Origin: Ceratobasidium sp. AG-K
Taxonomy: Eukaryota; Basidiomycota; Agaricomycetes; Cantharellales; Ceratobasidiaceae
DNA length: 64,000 nucleotides
Assembly: GCA_037039685.1 (NCBI GenBank)
Contig: JAWNGF010000012.1
Location: 930,001-994,000, forward strand
Direction of reading: 5' to 3'
Every line of letters begins with the position of its first letter. Positions within the stretch are counted from its first letter, which is position 1. The notes under the pieces were generated by a model, which had not been told where the DNA came from, ran no database searches, and saw only the letters and a list, made by a program, of their open reading frames with translations. The translations under genes and the position numbers were made by a program. Below are positions 49,601 through 62,033 of this stretch, in pieces.

Positions 49601-50971
49601 CAATGCGCCTGCTCCATGGCACGCCTCGAGGGCGTGGAGCGACATGAGGATCGGATACAGGAGCTGCAAGTACGATCGTCTGTTATAACGAGCGAAGGCC
49701 GAACATGACGCCCCCTGTCCATCACCCATCTCTTTCTTGTACCGTTTGTGTCTCTTTTTCGTTCTAGTTTTCACGCCACATCGACGTCATGCATATGCAC
49801 ATGCCACGCCGCTGGACCGCCCGAATGGCCGGGAACATCGGGGCAGATTGGGTGTCAGTCACCGCTGCTGGCGTAGACGCAGACTTTCCAGAGGACTCAT
49901 CGGCGTTGCCAACCCCACTCTCCACCCCTGACGAGAAACCTGACGCTCAGCTGGGGGGAGGTGGGGCACCCCCAGATCTCACGCTTTTGATCCCTGGTGC
50001 GATCACAGCCAGTCTACCAGGAGGCAACCGCCAGGCCGGGATGTTCACGGATCGTTCAGGGCCTACCGGAATCGGACACGGTGAGATCTCGAACTCGACG
50101 CAAAATGACCAGAATGGTGAATATATGCGCGATTTGAAAGCGTTGGGTGTATCAATGTTTTTCGCGAGTGGCTTGGCCTCGGCGATTGCGCTCTCGCCGC
50201 AGAGGAACCAGTCTAGTACGACGTTCAAGTTGGTTACTGTGCCGTGCGAGGTGACTGCGTCGCCTGACCGCGAGTCCAAGGGCAGTTGGCAAGTCCTGTT
50301 GCCGCCGGAGGATGACGATTCGGGGGTTTCTTTCCGGAGTCAACGTAAGTCTACGATATGAGCGGTTAGAACGACACTGATATTAACTCTAGGCGAAGCG
50401 TGCCTAATCGTGCCCAACGACTCCCAGATCGACTCTTGTCTAGACGCGATAGCCTCCCAACCCCAAACCCCATCATCTACACACGGACTCATGGGAACTC
50501 CCACATCCACGGGCTGCGGCGACGAACCCGAATCCCCTATAACCGAGAGACTCAGAGAATACGTACAAGCCTACGTCGCACTGTATCCCGAAATCACCAA
50601 TATGCGCACCTTGGAGACGATATTAGAGGACGAAGCCAGAAGTCGGACGACGAGCATGGCGACCAGCCTGGCGCTGAGCCAAAGAGTGGCGAGCGACGTC
50701 GAGGATGACGACGACGAGGGATCAGACAGCGAAATGACGATTAGGCCAGGCGCGGGATCGCCTATGACCATGTCATCGATTTATTCGTTCCATACTGCGA
50801 TTGCTGGGCCGCCGAGCCCTGTATGTTCACGTTCCAGTAGGGGTGAGATTAATTGGCGAGGGAGAGCGTAATGAGACCGTTTTCGTCAAGCGTCGAGATG
50901 GAGTCGTGCCCGAGTGGGCGAGCAGGCCGCGTAGGCCGAGGTGGGCCTGGACGGTCCTATGCCAGGTTTGA
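49601..50971 (+). CDS. Hypothetical protein with acidic, Ser-rich C-terminus
   Basis: Possible exons: 49601-49669 (MARLEGVERHEDRIQELQ, coiled-coil-like), 49768-50344, 50393-50842 and 50898-50971. A shorter model stops at TAA 50869-50871 without the last exon. The largest exon carries RRWTARMAGNIGADWVSV and a Gly/Pro-rich stretch, and the third has an acidic run (DDDDEGSDSE). Splice signals are good and the phase is kept, so the region is likely coding. I do not recognise the family, and the start is uncertain. Confidence 0.5.
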
Positions 50972-51163
50972 GCGGGGATCAATGGCGGGTAGCGTTCTTA
51001 TGCCGTCCCTATGGGAAATCTCAGCACTCAAACGGAAATAGTGGACCTTCTAATATATCAGACGATGTAGCAACGGACAAAGCGAAGTGGGAGTAAAATA
51101 TTCCAACCAAGGATGGTAGCCCAGAGAAGTGATAATAACCCCGAGGGTCGGGAAGATATGTGA

Positions 51164-52263
51164 TTAGAAGGTTTCCTCTTCGTCTCCGACTCCACCCTCT
51201 GGTACCTCGAAACCCTCCTGTACAAACTATGAGCAATTATGCAGAAACATGTATGACCATGCGTACCTCGGTTGAATACAAAATCTTCTGGATGTCACGA
51301 AGTGTAACATCGTCCTTTCCATCAGCCTCGAGCACCTCCATTTGTTGTTGCACCAAAATCTCAATATCCCGGAGCTAGGAGCAAAACCCAATCAACTCTC
51401 AATTCAATCCAAATCAACCGAATCGGGATAGCCCCGTTGGTAGATCCCATGACGTACCTTGGCAAAATAAAAGTCCCTCTCCTTTTCCAACCCCTCGAGA
51501 TGCGCACTCATCTCCCGGACCTGGATCTGTGCAGCAGCAAGTGCTTCTGCTGACGCGCCACCTCCTGCCGAACCTGCTCGGGCGCCACCTGGTGAGCCTC
51601 GAATAAGATAATTGAATAATGTAGAACAGTGTTGGGCGTACCGAGCGGGGTCTTGCGACCGGCTGCACCTCGCCCAGATGTGCTCGCTGACAAACCGGGT
51701 CCGGCGCGTAGTGGAGCCATCGTCGCGGGTGTATCGGTGGGAGCACCTCGTCGTCGCGCTACGGCATCGTAGGGTTGTCCACCATAGGAGGAGAGCCAGT
51801 ATCGCCTGAGCCATTGGAGGAACTCGAGGTTGTCCCTGGACCCATCATCAACATCATGTAATCCCGATTAGGAGAGGCACGTACTGCATTTTACATTTCA
51901 CCAACTTGTCCACTGGAATAGGCTATCCCGATGTGAATCAGCAAGTTGACGGGGGCGAGGACGCGCGCACCTTTTCGATTTTCTTTTGCTTGAAAAAGAG
52001 TTGGAGGACTTTAAAGTTGGCGAGAAACTCGTATTCGTGCTTTGCGTTCATCTTGACCTTGGCCATCGGTACATCGCCTGTCCCACTACGTTAGAAAAAT
52101 ACGAAAAAAAATCGCGTGTTCGAATGAACGCACCGTAAATCGAGTCGATAACCTGGCAGTACGCGCCTCCGGTACCGCATTGCTCGATCTTGGTGTAGTT
52201 GAGTTGCAGCAGCTCGTTGAGCCACTGCAACAGCTCGGTGCGGGATTCTCCAACGGCGGTCAT
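51164..52263 (-). CDS. bim1: EB1/Bim1-family microtubule plus-end protein
   Basis: Seven exons join in phase (256 aa): 52134-52263, 51971-52077, 51885-51922, 51642-51835, 51458-51597, 51267-51374, 51164-51217. Residues 1-115 form the calponin-homology domain that binds the growing microtubule end (WLNELLQLNYTKIEQ, AYCQVIDSIYGDVP, PVDKLVKCKMQDN, EFLQWLRRYW). A Gly/Ala/Ser-rich linker follows, then the coiled-coil EB domain (EKERDFYFAKLRDIEIL, DVTLRDIQKILYSTE). The end is acidic with a terminal Phe (GDEEETF), like the EEY/F tail that CAP-Gly proteins bind. It diverges from HIS1 across 536 bases. Complete and apparently functional. Confidence 0.93.
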
Positions 52264-52799
52264 TGTAGAAATGAGTTTAGTGGGAGGGCGGAGGTGGTGG
52301 ATAGATGGCCCTTGAACGCGACGTGTCCGTGGTTTGATTACGCAACATCGACATTTGTCCCACCCTAAAATTCAATTGAAAAATAATTGTTTTTGACAGG
52401 CTCCCGCTGCAGATCGGGGTCGGTGTCGAGTTGGGAACACCCTCATTCACTCGTGGTACGTTCATAAGATATAGCATATTTATTGAACTAGTCTAATGCA
52501 GTGTACAGCTCGTGATCTACCACTTGCAGCACAAACCACAAGCCACTGCACAACATACAACCAGAGTCGTATCATACAGTCTCGATCACAAGGCAGTCGC
52601 TCTCCGAAGGGAATGAGGCTCACGGACATGAGTATGCATCGTCGCAAGCCAATCTGAGCTTCGTAAAAATTACGCTCTGATTTGCATCCGTGGGTATTTA
52701 TACCCCGGAAATCTAAAAGCCGACAGAGCCCGACGAAATTAATGCACCGAATGCGGAAATGATAACTGACTCGCACGTTTGCTCCTGTCGCCCACCACG
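52264..52799. promoter_or_regulatory. Bidirectional upstream region of bim1 and HIS1
   Basis: The two genes diverge here, so promoters for both must lie within these 536 bases. I see no clear TATA box. Confidence 0.5.
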
Positions 52800-53895
52800 A
52801 TGGACCTCATCTCTGAATCGATCAAAGGCCGGCTGCTTTTTGCGATTCCCAAGAAAGGTGGGAGCAGCTTGAACGGTGGGTGTGTGGTTAACGGGGTTGC
52901 GTGCAGGGCGGTTGTATGAAAAGTCGTTGGCGTTGCTGGCTGGTGAGTCACGTATGCGCGAGTATGAACTGGGCTGAGGGTTGTATTACAGGTGCGGACA
53001 TCCTGTTCACTCGGTCCAACCGACTCGATGTATGCCTCGTCCGAAACTTGAACATCGCCCTGTACGTCCCCCTCCCACCCAGGAAATTTAACCAACCCCT
53101 CCCAGCGTCTTTCTGCCAGCAGCCGACATCCCCCGATTCGTAGGCGAAGGCAACGTCGACCTAGGAATCACCGGCCAAGATGTAATAATCGAAGCTGAAA
53201 TGGAAACGCTCACCAGAGAGATCCTCAAACTCGGGTTCGGGAAATGTAAACTCCAGGTGCAGGTGCCTGAGCGCGGGCCGATCAAGAGCGAGCAGGAACT
53301 AGTTGGGAAGCGTATCGTAACGAGTTTCGAGGTCTTGGCGAATAAGCATTTCGCCAAACTCGATGCGCAGGCTGGAGCGACTAGTGCGACCAAGGTGGAA
53401 TACGTTGGTGGAAGTGTCGAGGCGGCATGTGCGTTGGGACTCGCAGACGGGATTGGTAAGTCTTGACCAGGCATTTATGCGTCTATTAACAGCACGCTAG
53501 TTGATTTGGTCGAGTCGGGAGATACCATGCGCGCAGCTGGGCTTCACGCAATAAGCACGCTAATGACATCCGAGGCCGTACTTATCACGTCAGCGGCACC
53601 CAAACACCCCCACCTCCAACCCCTTCTCGAACAAATCACATCGCGAATCGCGGGTGTTATCGCGTCGCAAAAATACCTCTTGTGTCAGTACAACATTCGC
53701 CGCGCGCACGTCGCAGAAGCGACGAAACTTACCCCTGGCCGGCGTGCCGCGACGGTCAGTCCGCTGGAAGACGGAGAGTGGGTCGCCGTATCGAGTATGG
53801 TGGAGAGCACACGGGCGGCGGACGTAATGGACCAATTGGTCGCAGTGGGTGCCGAGGACGTCCTGATTATTAAACTAGACAACTGCCGTGTATAG
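52800..53895 (+). CDS. HIS1: ATP phosphoribosyltransferase
   Basis: Exons 52800-52857, 52907-52942, 52992-53061, 53106-53455 and 53501-53895 join in phase (302 aa). The enzyme joins ATP and PRPP in the first step of histidine synthesis. Motifs: LLFAIPKKGRLYEKSL, GADILFTRSNRLD, GNVDLGITGQDV, GKRIVTSFEVLANKHF, EYVGGSVEAACALGLADGI and GDTMRAAGLHAIS. The C-terminal region (EDGEWVAVSSMVE, AVGAEDVLIIKL) is the ACT-like domain of the long form that binds histidine for feedback inhibition. The first three exons are short (58, 36 and 70 bases). Confidence 0.95.
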
Positions 53896-54065
53896 ATGCC
53901 AATTAGCTGTATTCATTGTTGCCGTTGGGATGCAATTACAGTAAGCGCCGGGGTGACTAAGCGTAACATGGAAACGCAAGCGAAGGTTGTTCTCTTCTTC
54001 CACACCGCCAGTGACTTCAGCGCTCCCACTCCAACCGCATTGCTGGCAATCCCCCCTAATACACC

Positions 54066-54755
54066 ATGATCTGGTCGACACTTATTACCATGGCCCTCGC
54101 GCCCCTTGCTGTCTCTGCCCAAGAGATCGTCCTCGACGCGATTCACAACGCAACCTCAATCCAAGGAACATGGAGCTCGGGCAGCCAGCATGTCCAGACG
54201 GGTCCTGTGAGTACTTTGCTGTTGATAATAGCAGCCCGCTGACTGCGTACAAAGGAATTTGCCAATCCCTTGAACTCGTCGTTCAACTACCCCTCCACCG
54301 CCGGGATTTCATACTCTTTGTAAGTCACCGCCACCCGCGCACGGTCCATCCTCTGATTCTATTTTTACAGCACCGATGACGGCTTTTGGGAGCAGGCGCT
54401 CTACAGATTCGAGGGCAATGCATCGATGCCGAACTGTATCAAGGGAATTGTTATTTTCCAACACGGAAAATACGAGCTCAACTCGAACGGCTCCATTAGC
54501 CTCGTTCCATTCGGCCAAGACGGACGTATCCAAGTACAAGATCCTTGTGCCGCGGTCTCGAACGTGATCACTCTTTACAACCAGACCGAGTACATGGTCC
54601 AATGGCGAATTTTCCGCGACCCTGTCTTTGGGCCCAAGCTGCATCTCTTCCAATACGACGGCGCACCCCTTGCCCCCATGTTCCAGGTGTCAGCCTTGCC
54701 TAACATGCTGCCCACCCGGGTCCTCTCCGTCAATTTGACTGTCGAGACAGCCTAA
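54066..54755 (+). CDS. ROT1: ROT1-like ER chaperone
   Basis: Exons 54066-54206, 54255-54319 and 54371-54755 join in phase (196 aa). An N-terminal signal peptide (MIWSTLITMALAPLAVSA) precedes the Rot1 domain: GTWSSGSQHVQTG, NYPSTAGISYSFTDDGFWE, GKYELNSNGSISLVPFG, VQDPCAAV, QWRIFRDPVFGPKLHLFQYDG and PLAPMFQVS. Rot1 is an ER protein needed in yeast for protein folding, N-glycosylation and cell-wall beta-1,6-glucan. Several N-glycosylation sequons are present (NAT, NAS, NGS, NQT, NLT). Unlike yeast Rot1, no C-terminal membrane segment is seen in this model. Confidence 0.9.
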
Positions 54756-55120
54756 GCCTTGGCCAAGCGTTGGGTTGTCTTGGAGTGACGTAGAGTCGGA
54801 TCGTGGATGCAATGTTTTTATTTCTGCACTTTTCTCTTGCACCTCTTTATTTCTTGCCGACTGGTAATGGCCTGCCATACCGAACACTGCCCATTTGTTT
54901 ATCGTAATCCTGTTTTATTCACGCCCAAGCGCGCTGTCGTTCGTTTCGTAAATCCTGGCTTGGACTAGACGCGGTGAAATAACTGGAATGGTCTGCACAT
55001 ATACCTTGGACAATTCATGATGTTTCCGGATAATAAGCGTGATAGAGTTTACGTGAATTTTAGTTGGATCGCCGCTAGTTACATGCACCCTGGTCATCAC
55101 TACCGAATACGGCCGTCTAT

Positions 55121-55584
55121 CTAGTGGTGGTTGTTCTTGTGATGCTCTAATAGGTGTTGGGATCAGCGTCCGACAATCATTCCGCGCAATAGGCTCACTC
55201 AAGTGCACTGCAATCACAGACAATTAGTCGGAGCAACGGTAGAGAGAAACAATACGCACTGTTGTAATCGATCGTGTACCCGAGCAAGAACAACCCTACG
55301 ATCGACGCAACCAATGGCTTTCCAGATGCGTTTTTGCCGTCAAAGTAGCGTGCCTTGATTCCACCGCCAGAGGGGGGCGCAGGGCCTTTGGGCAGCTTGG
55401 AGTAAAAGTCGACGACCGTGGCCATGCTGGCTCCGCTCCCGCCCGACTATTCCGACCGTCCCGATCCAATCAGCTCCTAAAAACAACGACAATAGCCGGT
55501 AAATTTACGTACGACGGTGTTGGGCGTGGCAATTTTAGGCGGCACGAGCGTCTTGAGCGACCGACGAATGAGCGAGGCGTGCAT
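55121..55584 (-). CDS. ATP17: Mitochondrial ATP synthase subunit f
   Basis: Exons 55513-55584, 55260-55446, 55199-55207 and 55121-55146 join in phase (97 aa). A basic, amphipathic N-terminus (MHASLIRRSLKTLVPPKIAT) fits mitochondrial import. The conserved core is VVDFYSKLPKGPAP, KARYFDGKNASG and a membrane segment (VASIVGLFLLGYTIDY). The end MHLKHHKNNHH appears only when a 9-base exon (55199-55207) is spliced in. Subunit f belongs to the membrane part (Fo) of F1Fo ATP synthase. The second intron acceptor was set at 55447 (AATAG), with a CTGAT branch site upstream; another AG (about 55480) does not keep the frame. Confidence 0.9.
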
Positions 55585-55761
55585 AGTTTAGGTACGATGG
55601 GTGTGGGAGGGAAACTTATCCGACCGGCGCTTAACTCTAGACGCCCCATCCGCGGACGGCATAATTCTGACTTGCTCGACTTGGTCTAAGCTTGAAACTT
55701 CGCTATTGTTTCTCGAATATATATACCCCTGGTTTATTGATCCCTCGTTCGTGCTGCCACC

Positions 55762-57026
55762 ATGTCTGCTCCAACTACTCAGATGACTTCAGATTCGTTC
55801 AAGCCGCTGTTGCTCAAACTTATCAATACACCTGGAAAGTTTACGCCGGATGATACTAAATTGGCCATGCACCATCTCGCAACGCATGGGTGTGTTCTAC
55901 CCGCTCAAGCTGGTGCTTTTCTTGCTGCGCTTAAATCTTCAAAGATTGAACATTTGCCCGAGACGCTGGCTGCTGCTGCTGCCGTTATGCGCGAATATGC
56001 TGTTCATGTGCCCCTGGCCGATCCTGAAGTCCCAGCGGTGGATATCGTTGGCACGGGAGGAGACGGACATAACACCTTTAATGTGTCTACCACAGCTGCG
56101 ATTATAGCTGCAGGAGCAGGCGCACGAGTCGTCAAAGTAAGCCCAACCAACTCTCTCACGATATATCCTGACTCGCTGGCAGCACGGCAATAAAGCGTCC
56201 ACCTCATCATCTGGTTCGGCCGACATCCTGCTGGCACTCGGATGCCCACTCACACCTCCCCCCTCAACTCCTACCCCGCTCCCAAATACCCCATTCACCT
56301 TCCTCCTCGCCGCGCACCACCACCCCGCGCTCACATCGCTCGCACCCGTTCGGAAAGCACTCCCGTTTAGGACGGTATTTAATGTCCTTGGACCGTTGAT
56401 CAATCCTGCGACCCCGCGTCGGATGATTTTGGGCGTTTATGCGCGGGAACTTGGACCGGTGTTTGCAGAGGCGCTTCGAGGGATGGGTGTGGAGCGTGCC
56501 TTGGTGGTTTGTGGGATGGAGAATTTAGATGAAATTAGTATTGCTGGTGGGACTTGGGTGCGTGAATTTATTGCATTTATTCATCAAATTCTGATTGGTT
56601 GGTGGATAGGCATGGTCATTGGAAAACGGAGACATCACAACGACCACGCTCCACCCCTCCCATTTCGAACTCAAGACACACCCTCTGAATACAGTCGCCG
56701 GTGCCTCGCCCGAGACCAACGCCCAAATGCTCATCGACATGCTCGACCCGTCTATCACGACGTCGTCCGTACCACACGCCTCTACGTCCGACCCAGCTGC
56801 GATTCTCGATTTCGTGCTCCTCAACGCTTCGGCGCTGCTCGTCGTTGCGGGGTTAGCGCCTGATTACCCAGCGGGTGTACGTATGGCTCGGGAGAGTATA
56901 TCGAGCGGACGGGCCTGGGCTGCTTTGCAAGAATTTAAAGAGCGGGATCGGGCGAGGATGGATGGTGGACAGGGAGGAGCGTTGACGGAGGAGTTGGGTG
57001 GAAAGACGGATTTGTTGGAGGATTGA
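55762..57026 (+). CDS. TRP4: Anthranilate phosphoribosyltransferase
   Basis: Exons 55762-56136, 56183-56557 and 56610-57026 join in phase (388 aa). The enzyme transfers the phosphoribosyl group from PRPP to anthranilate in tryptophan synthesis. Motifs: [17 protein letters not shown] (PRPP-binding loop), [40 protein letters not shown] and GMENLDEIS...GGTWAW. The C-terminal part after [11 protein letters not shown] is typical of fungal Trp4. The first ATG gives a normal family length. It stands 177 bases from the divergent ATP17 gene, so the two share a compact promoter. Confidence 0.93.
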
Positions 57027-57622
57027 GAGGGAGATGAGCTATAAATAATGTATGTATGAATTAAATTCGGCTGGTTTCGTTTTTTAGGTCTGTTTGAGTA
57101 CTTTCGTCGTAGCAGCACTTCACTCGGCGAGTAAAATGATAGTGGGTATAGAGAATATCACGGGATTTTAGTGATCATTCTTGCTATGCCGCACTTGAAG
57201 CTTTTTGTAAAGCAGCCAATCTGAGTTGGGTGAGGGCAGGTGCTGAGATGATTCTATGTTAGGACGCAGTGGCCCCTGTCACCACGTCATTCCCTTTAAT
57301 TTCTGGACTACTCCCAGCATGTCAGGGGGCGTGTTACCCAACGAACCTTATACTACAGACGAAGAGAGGAGACTGAAATCGACCATAACACATTCATTCG
57401 AAGGCATTGCTTACTGTGAGTGACACTGTCCAAAACAACGATAAAATCAAGTGGAATATGAAACAAGTCGAAACACAACTGTACTGAGGGTATATCATAA
57501 CACCACTCATTCGGTCCATGAAGTTGAAACACTACTCTCTGAGGTGGTGGTCCACCCATATAAATTCGGAGAGTGACCCACCCGCATATATTCCAAGATA
57601 AATTCAGCTGTAGTCCGTTCTA
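57027..57622. other. Intergenic
   Basis: 3' flank of TRP4. No gene or repeat recognised. Confidence 0.5.
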
Positions 57623-58301
57623 TCAACGGGTAACTTCCTTTTGTTCCACCGTTAACCACTCTATAACCTTGAGCTTCCCGGCCGCTTCTGGCTGCGCCAC
57701 CTCGGTAGTATCAAGATAGAGTTGCATCATATCTGCATCGTCCATCAGCAAGGCCCACACTCGATTCGCAGGTACAAGAGACAAACCCCAAATAGTGTGG
57801 CGAGAAGCTGAAACCCAAGCCAAATATGCACACACCCCCGATCCACTGGGCTTTTAAAGCTGGGAATGATGGGAAGAACCCGGAAGTCAATTTTGGAGAT
57901 GTCCTCCCTGTTCGTTCCGTTAGGGGAATCCATGCTCTAGAGTAGGATCGAACAAGACCCTCTACCACATACGCGTCAAAGTTTGTTGTAAAGGAGGTCA
58001 AAGAGTTCGCGAGCACAAGGCTGTTGATAGCATCTGGCTTCAATCTTAGCGCTTCATTGGTGAGCGGGTCATCTTGAAGTTCGAGTGGATGGTCATTTTG
58101 GACGGTTGAATTGGAGAAAATCCGGCAATTGCCGCAAACACCTGCTCCAGCTTGGCACGAACCCCGTGCAAAAACGTAACAAAATATGCTTTTGTCTAAA
58201 ATGATGTCGAGAGTGGGTGGTGTATTTATATCCACATTATTATGATGGTATACAGAGTCGTTGCTAGTGTAAACGACGAGAATGCGAGTTTCAGAAACCA
58301 A
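57623..58301 (-). CDS. Hypothetical protein, possibly broken
   Basis: A frame opening at 58301 (MVSETRILVVYTSN) runs about 140 codons with a plausible globular part (LKPDAINSLVLANSLTSF, NFDAYVVEGLV). Then three frames compete: one gives a hydrophobic segment (IWLGFQLLATLFGVCLLYL) and another an acidic end (DDADMMQLYLDTTEVAQPE). I cannot find a splice model that joins them convincingly. It may be a membrane protein gene with missed introns or a pseudogene. No family recognised. Confidence 0.35.
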
Positions 58302-58441
58302 TCAGCCCCTCCACTCGCTCGCATTGAAGCATGATAGGTCCTCACTCAATCACGGTATTCAACAGGTTTGATTCATCACTACACACAGAGGCCTTACTAC
58401 GTAGTCATATTCATTTGAGCACGGTGCAAAAAAGGTCAAGC

Positions 58442-59032
58442 CTAGACCTCCTCGTAGAACTCAAGCTTGGGAGCCTGCCGCAAGTCGGGATAAGTGACAT
58501 GTTCATCTCGTCAAATTCTGCTGATTTACCCCGGTAAGAAGGTTATCTGCGGTAGCTTCAGCAAACAATTCCTGGAACTCTGGGTGATCTCGGTGACTAG
58601 ATTAGTATGAACGAGATTTAGGAAACGTCAATAACCAGAGATTTGGCTTACGCAATGGTTGCAGCTAAGTCCTGGTACCTATGCGTCGAAAGAGGCATGA
58701 GCGAAAGTGTAGCGTGCTTGCGGCCAAGGATTTCCTTACTCCTCAAAAACGAAGAAGTCGTTTCCACTGCGGCAAACACGAAACGCTATGCATCCTGAGG
58801 AAATGGGGTCAATTTTTGGAGATAATAATATGCCGGTGCGGTACCTGGGTCAGCGTCAGAGGTGCAGTGAGCGCGCATCTTCTTGAGCAGTGCCGCGAGC
58901 TTGTCAGCTTGGCCATCTGGAGCCGTTAACTAGCCAGTTTGTCAACGCTTATACGGTAATGAACGCAAGTCCTCCGTATACCCGAGCAGACGCAACGATC
59001 TTTCCCTTGAAGTTCTCGGGCGAAGCGGCCAT
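58442..59032 (-). pseudogene. Paralogue of the ABM-domain gene, frameshifted
   Basis: Reading leftward from ATG 59032, exon 1 (58982-59032, 51 bases, NFKGKIV) and the following exons reproduce the intron positions of the gene at 36.65 kb. They encode GQADKLAALLKKMRAHCTSDAD, split here as helix and turn, then AFRVCRSGNDFFVFEE, YQDLAATIAHRDHP, DNLLTG and PKLEFYEEV with a TAG stop at 58442. Exon 2 (58845-58916) is 72 bases where the intact gene has 73. The acceptor reads CTCCAG/ATGGCC where the intact gene has CCCAG/GATGGCC, so one G is missing and the frame is lost. It is either a young pseudogene or a sequence error. A 13-base G run lies next to its promoter. Confidence 0.75.
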
Positions 59033-59115
59033 GGTACTAATAGTTAGAAATAACAAGAGATAGGGGAAGATGATGGGAAGGAGCTGTAACCTTTGCACCA
59101 TCGCTCGATGCCCCG

Positions 59116-59123
59116 TTTTTATA
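59116..59123 (-). promoter_or_regulatory. TATA box of the ABM paralogue
   Basis: TATAAAAA on the minus strand, 84 bases upstream of the ATG at 59032, at nearly the same place as in the intact ABM gene (92 bases). Confidence 0.6.
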
Positions 59124-59136
59124 GGGGGGGGGGGGG
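59124..59136. repeat. Poly-G tract (13 G)
   Basis: An uninterrupted run of 13 G just outside the TATA box of the ABM paralogue. Runs like this are unstable and prone to sequencing error. Confidence 0.9.
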
Positions 59137-62033
59137 CCGGCCCATCAAAGAATGAGCTACGGTAGCGCCCATGACATCGACTGCTGTGCTATGGCCGAGA
59201 GCGCCGAATCGCGTTAGTAGAGGTGCGAATGATAATCAGACCAATGCGCCAAAGCTTTTGCTGTTTATGCTTTGTGTCTGGGAGCGAACATCACAAACTA
59301 GACATACTGGGCCGTTCTTCGTCTCTCCGTACCGTATTTGCCGGCGAACACAACAGCCCACCGGTCAGAATATACGGATACGGTAGTGGTCAAGTCTCCG
59401 GTATCAGTGTTTCGATACTAGCGCCCATTTATTATGATCAGTTTTACACAGATCGAGTAGTAGCACGCTTTTCTCATACTGATCAGGAAGATCCGAGGTT
59501 AATCACGGCGCATATAGGCACATAGGAAGATATCCACTCCTACTTCTCTCCATGTCATCATGACTGGCGCCGTGGGACTCAATCCGCTTTCGGGCTAATT
59601 TATTTGTGCGTCCTAAGTTACACAACGGCGAGTCTACTATAATTATATGTTGTGTAATAGCAATCGGTTTCCACAGGTAAGTACCGATTTTTGGGACGAT
59701 CAACCTTAGCGTCAATTGTTCATATCGGGCGAAATTATAGCAATTGTGCATTTGGCTTTCCATTCTTAATGAGATATGAGATATTCGAGTTTTCCTCTAC
59801 TAATTTGCTGTGAGCGATTGGATACGCGCAATGTCAGACCAGCAACGATTTTCCGGGATGAATCACCCGACATTGCTGCTAACCAGTGAAGCTATTTGAT
59901 AGTAACTAACCGCTAATAGAGTCATTCGCATCATCACAGAAGTAATCCTGTTTAGTACATACCGAGATTCCACACTGGACAAGTTGCTCCGGGACATCGC
60001 GGTACTGGCTCAGAGCTCGGGAGCGTATGGGCTTTCACCCTAACAATACTATACAAGCCGGGACACTAGAGAAACTTTGGTCCCATTCTGACCGATCCCA
60101 GGCTGTCCCAGCGTTCGAGAGAAGGAGGTAGTGGTTTACATAATCATACCATAATTGTTAATACGGCGAAATGCCATTTCATTTCCACCACTGTCCCGTT
60201 CTCTAGATCTGCCGAACGATATCCCGCGTATGGTGTAGATCAAGGATATATAAATAAAACAACGCATACCCCAGTTTGCTAGAGCCAAGAGATCGACCCC
60301 TACCGCGTTGGCTGTCAGAAATTTCCTCATGTCGTGAGTCGCGCGGTGAGGTGAGAGAACAAGTAATGTTGCGTCCCGAGTGCTAGCGGAATCTCCGCTT
60401 CACCCTGCGAGTCGAGTCGCGTGAGGGTGAACAAAGGCTGATGTATTCATGGTGCATTGTTTCTAGAATCTATCCCTTTACTGGCTCTCGCACGTCATTG
60501 GTGCTGGATCCACCGCGACTAGTACTATATCCGGGCTGCCTCGACCTGCATTCCGAATCAACGTGTAGACCGCGGGTACGCCTTGTCCTGGGTTCGCCTC
60601 GTCTCCGCGCGCTTCTCGTGGCCTCATGTAGGGCTCTCAATACTCAAGTTGGGTCCCCTCAACAAGGATGATATCATATGTTCGAGAACGGACTGCTTCA
60701 TGGCGCGGCTAGACATACCCCATCCCTCACTCATCAAGCTAATCGGGATACCTAGTGTGTTTATGCCCGTAACACCGGGCTGGCATGCGCAACATCATCA
60801 CGGATTCCCCATGGACTTACCAGCCACGAGGATGGTTAGCCCCGTTGACAGGCAAAAGTGCAAGCGCTAAGGCTGCAGGATTGCCCCGACGAGCAGGTAG
60901 GGAACACGATTTGTCACATTGAGTCAATCTAACCCCATTGATCCTGCGTTAACTTGCTGATAGCATGGAATCAACATCCTCAATGTCCTCCTTGGCTGGC
61001 TTCTTCACGTCCGGGTGCTCTTGTTCCAGAACTCCCATTTGATTCTCCGCACATCGTGTGGTATGGCTCTCGCTGGGTGCCACCGCTTGTTTTGCACCCT
61101 AACGGAAACCACCAGGGGGGTCTCCCCATTCAAAATAATCTTCAACATCCTGGGTTCGGCCATAAACCCTGCATGGGAAGGTCAGAGTGTGGTCTGGGGA
61201 ATTCGCAACTACAGGGTTGAGGGGGTGTCTCTTCAAAATACGCCTGTGGATGGGTACGAGCGTATTGACAGCGCGTGGGACGGGGTTTAACTGAGTGGTA
61301 TCGTTTTTGGGACTTGGGTGGGTGCAATTTTTTGCCCTGCAAACTAGTCATATATTCTAACATGTGTGTATCAAGTTGAGTCACAACAAACTAATAATAG
61401 AGCCATTTTCGCACGAAAGTAGTCTCCTAATCGCAATCACGCACACCCTCGCTCAAATCCTCCACTATTACTGTAATTCCGTTCTCGCCGCTCCGTGCAA
61501 TAGCTTAACTAGTGCTTCAACGGTTCGAACCAGCGAGAGCAGATGGCAATTAGGGCTGGGGAATAAGTTCTGGGCGAATGGAAGGGTTGGCGGAGCTTGT
61601 GTAGCCCAGTCGAATATACTTTGAGACAAATTCGTCATCCGGACTATTGTCACGCAGGCGTCCAAGTACCGTACGGATTTTCAATGAAATGAAACCGTTG
61701 CATCGCACATGGGGGCTACGTCAAGGTGATTATAAATTGGGGAGGTGACGAGCCGCGTTTTATTTATTTGGAGTCAAGGTCGGACGGATCGCTGGTCCTT
61801 CCGTCGATCTCGGGACCGACGACTAAACGGACCCTGGTTGCAAACAGTCCAGTCCATGACCTCGATTGGCACTGGATTAGCTCTCCAAGTCCAAGTGGGA
61901 CAACACGTGTTTATCTCATAGCTTATCCAGATACCCAGGTCACATGTCCGAATTCCAGAATCTGCTTCAAGCCTGATGAGCGCTCAGTTCGACGGAGCAC
62001 AACCACCACTGACCCCTACTGCCACTCAACGGA
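59137..62033. other. Gene-poor stretch of about 2.9 kb
   Basis: Open frames are all under about 135 codons and overlap in several frames (for example 60583-60870, 61015-61290, 61726-62133). None shows a family motif or a good splice model. The last part holds the promoter of the NLR gene that starts at 62034. Confidence 0.4.
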
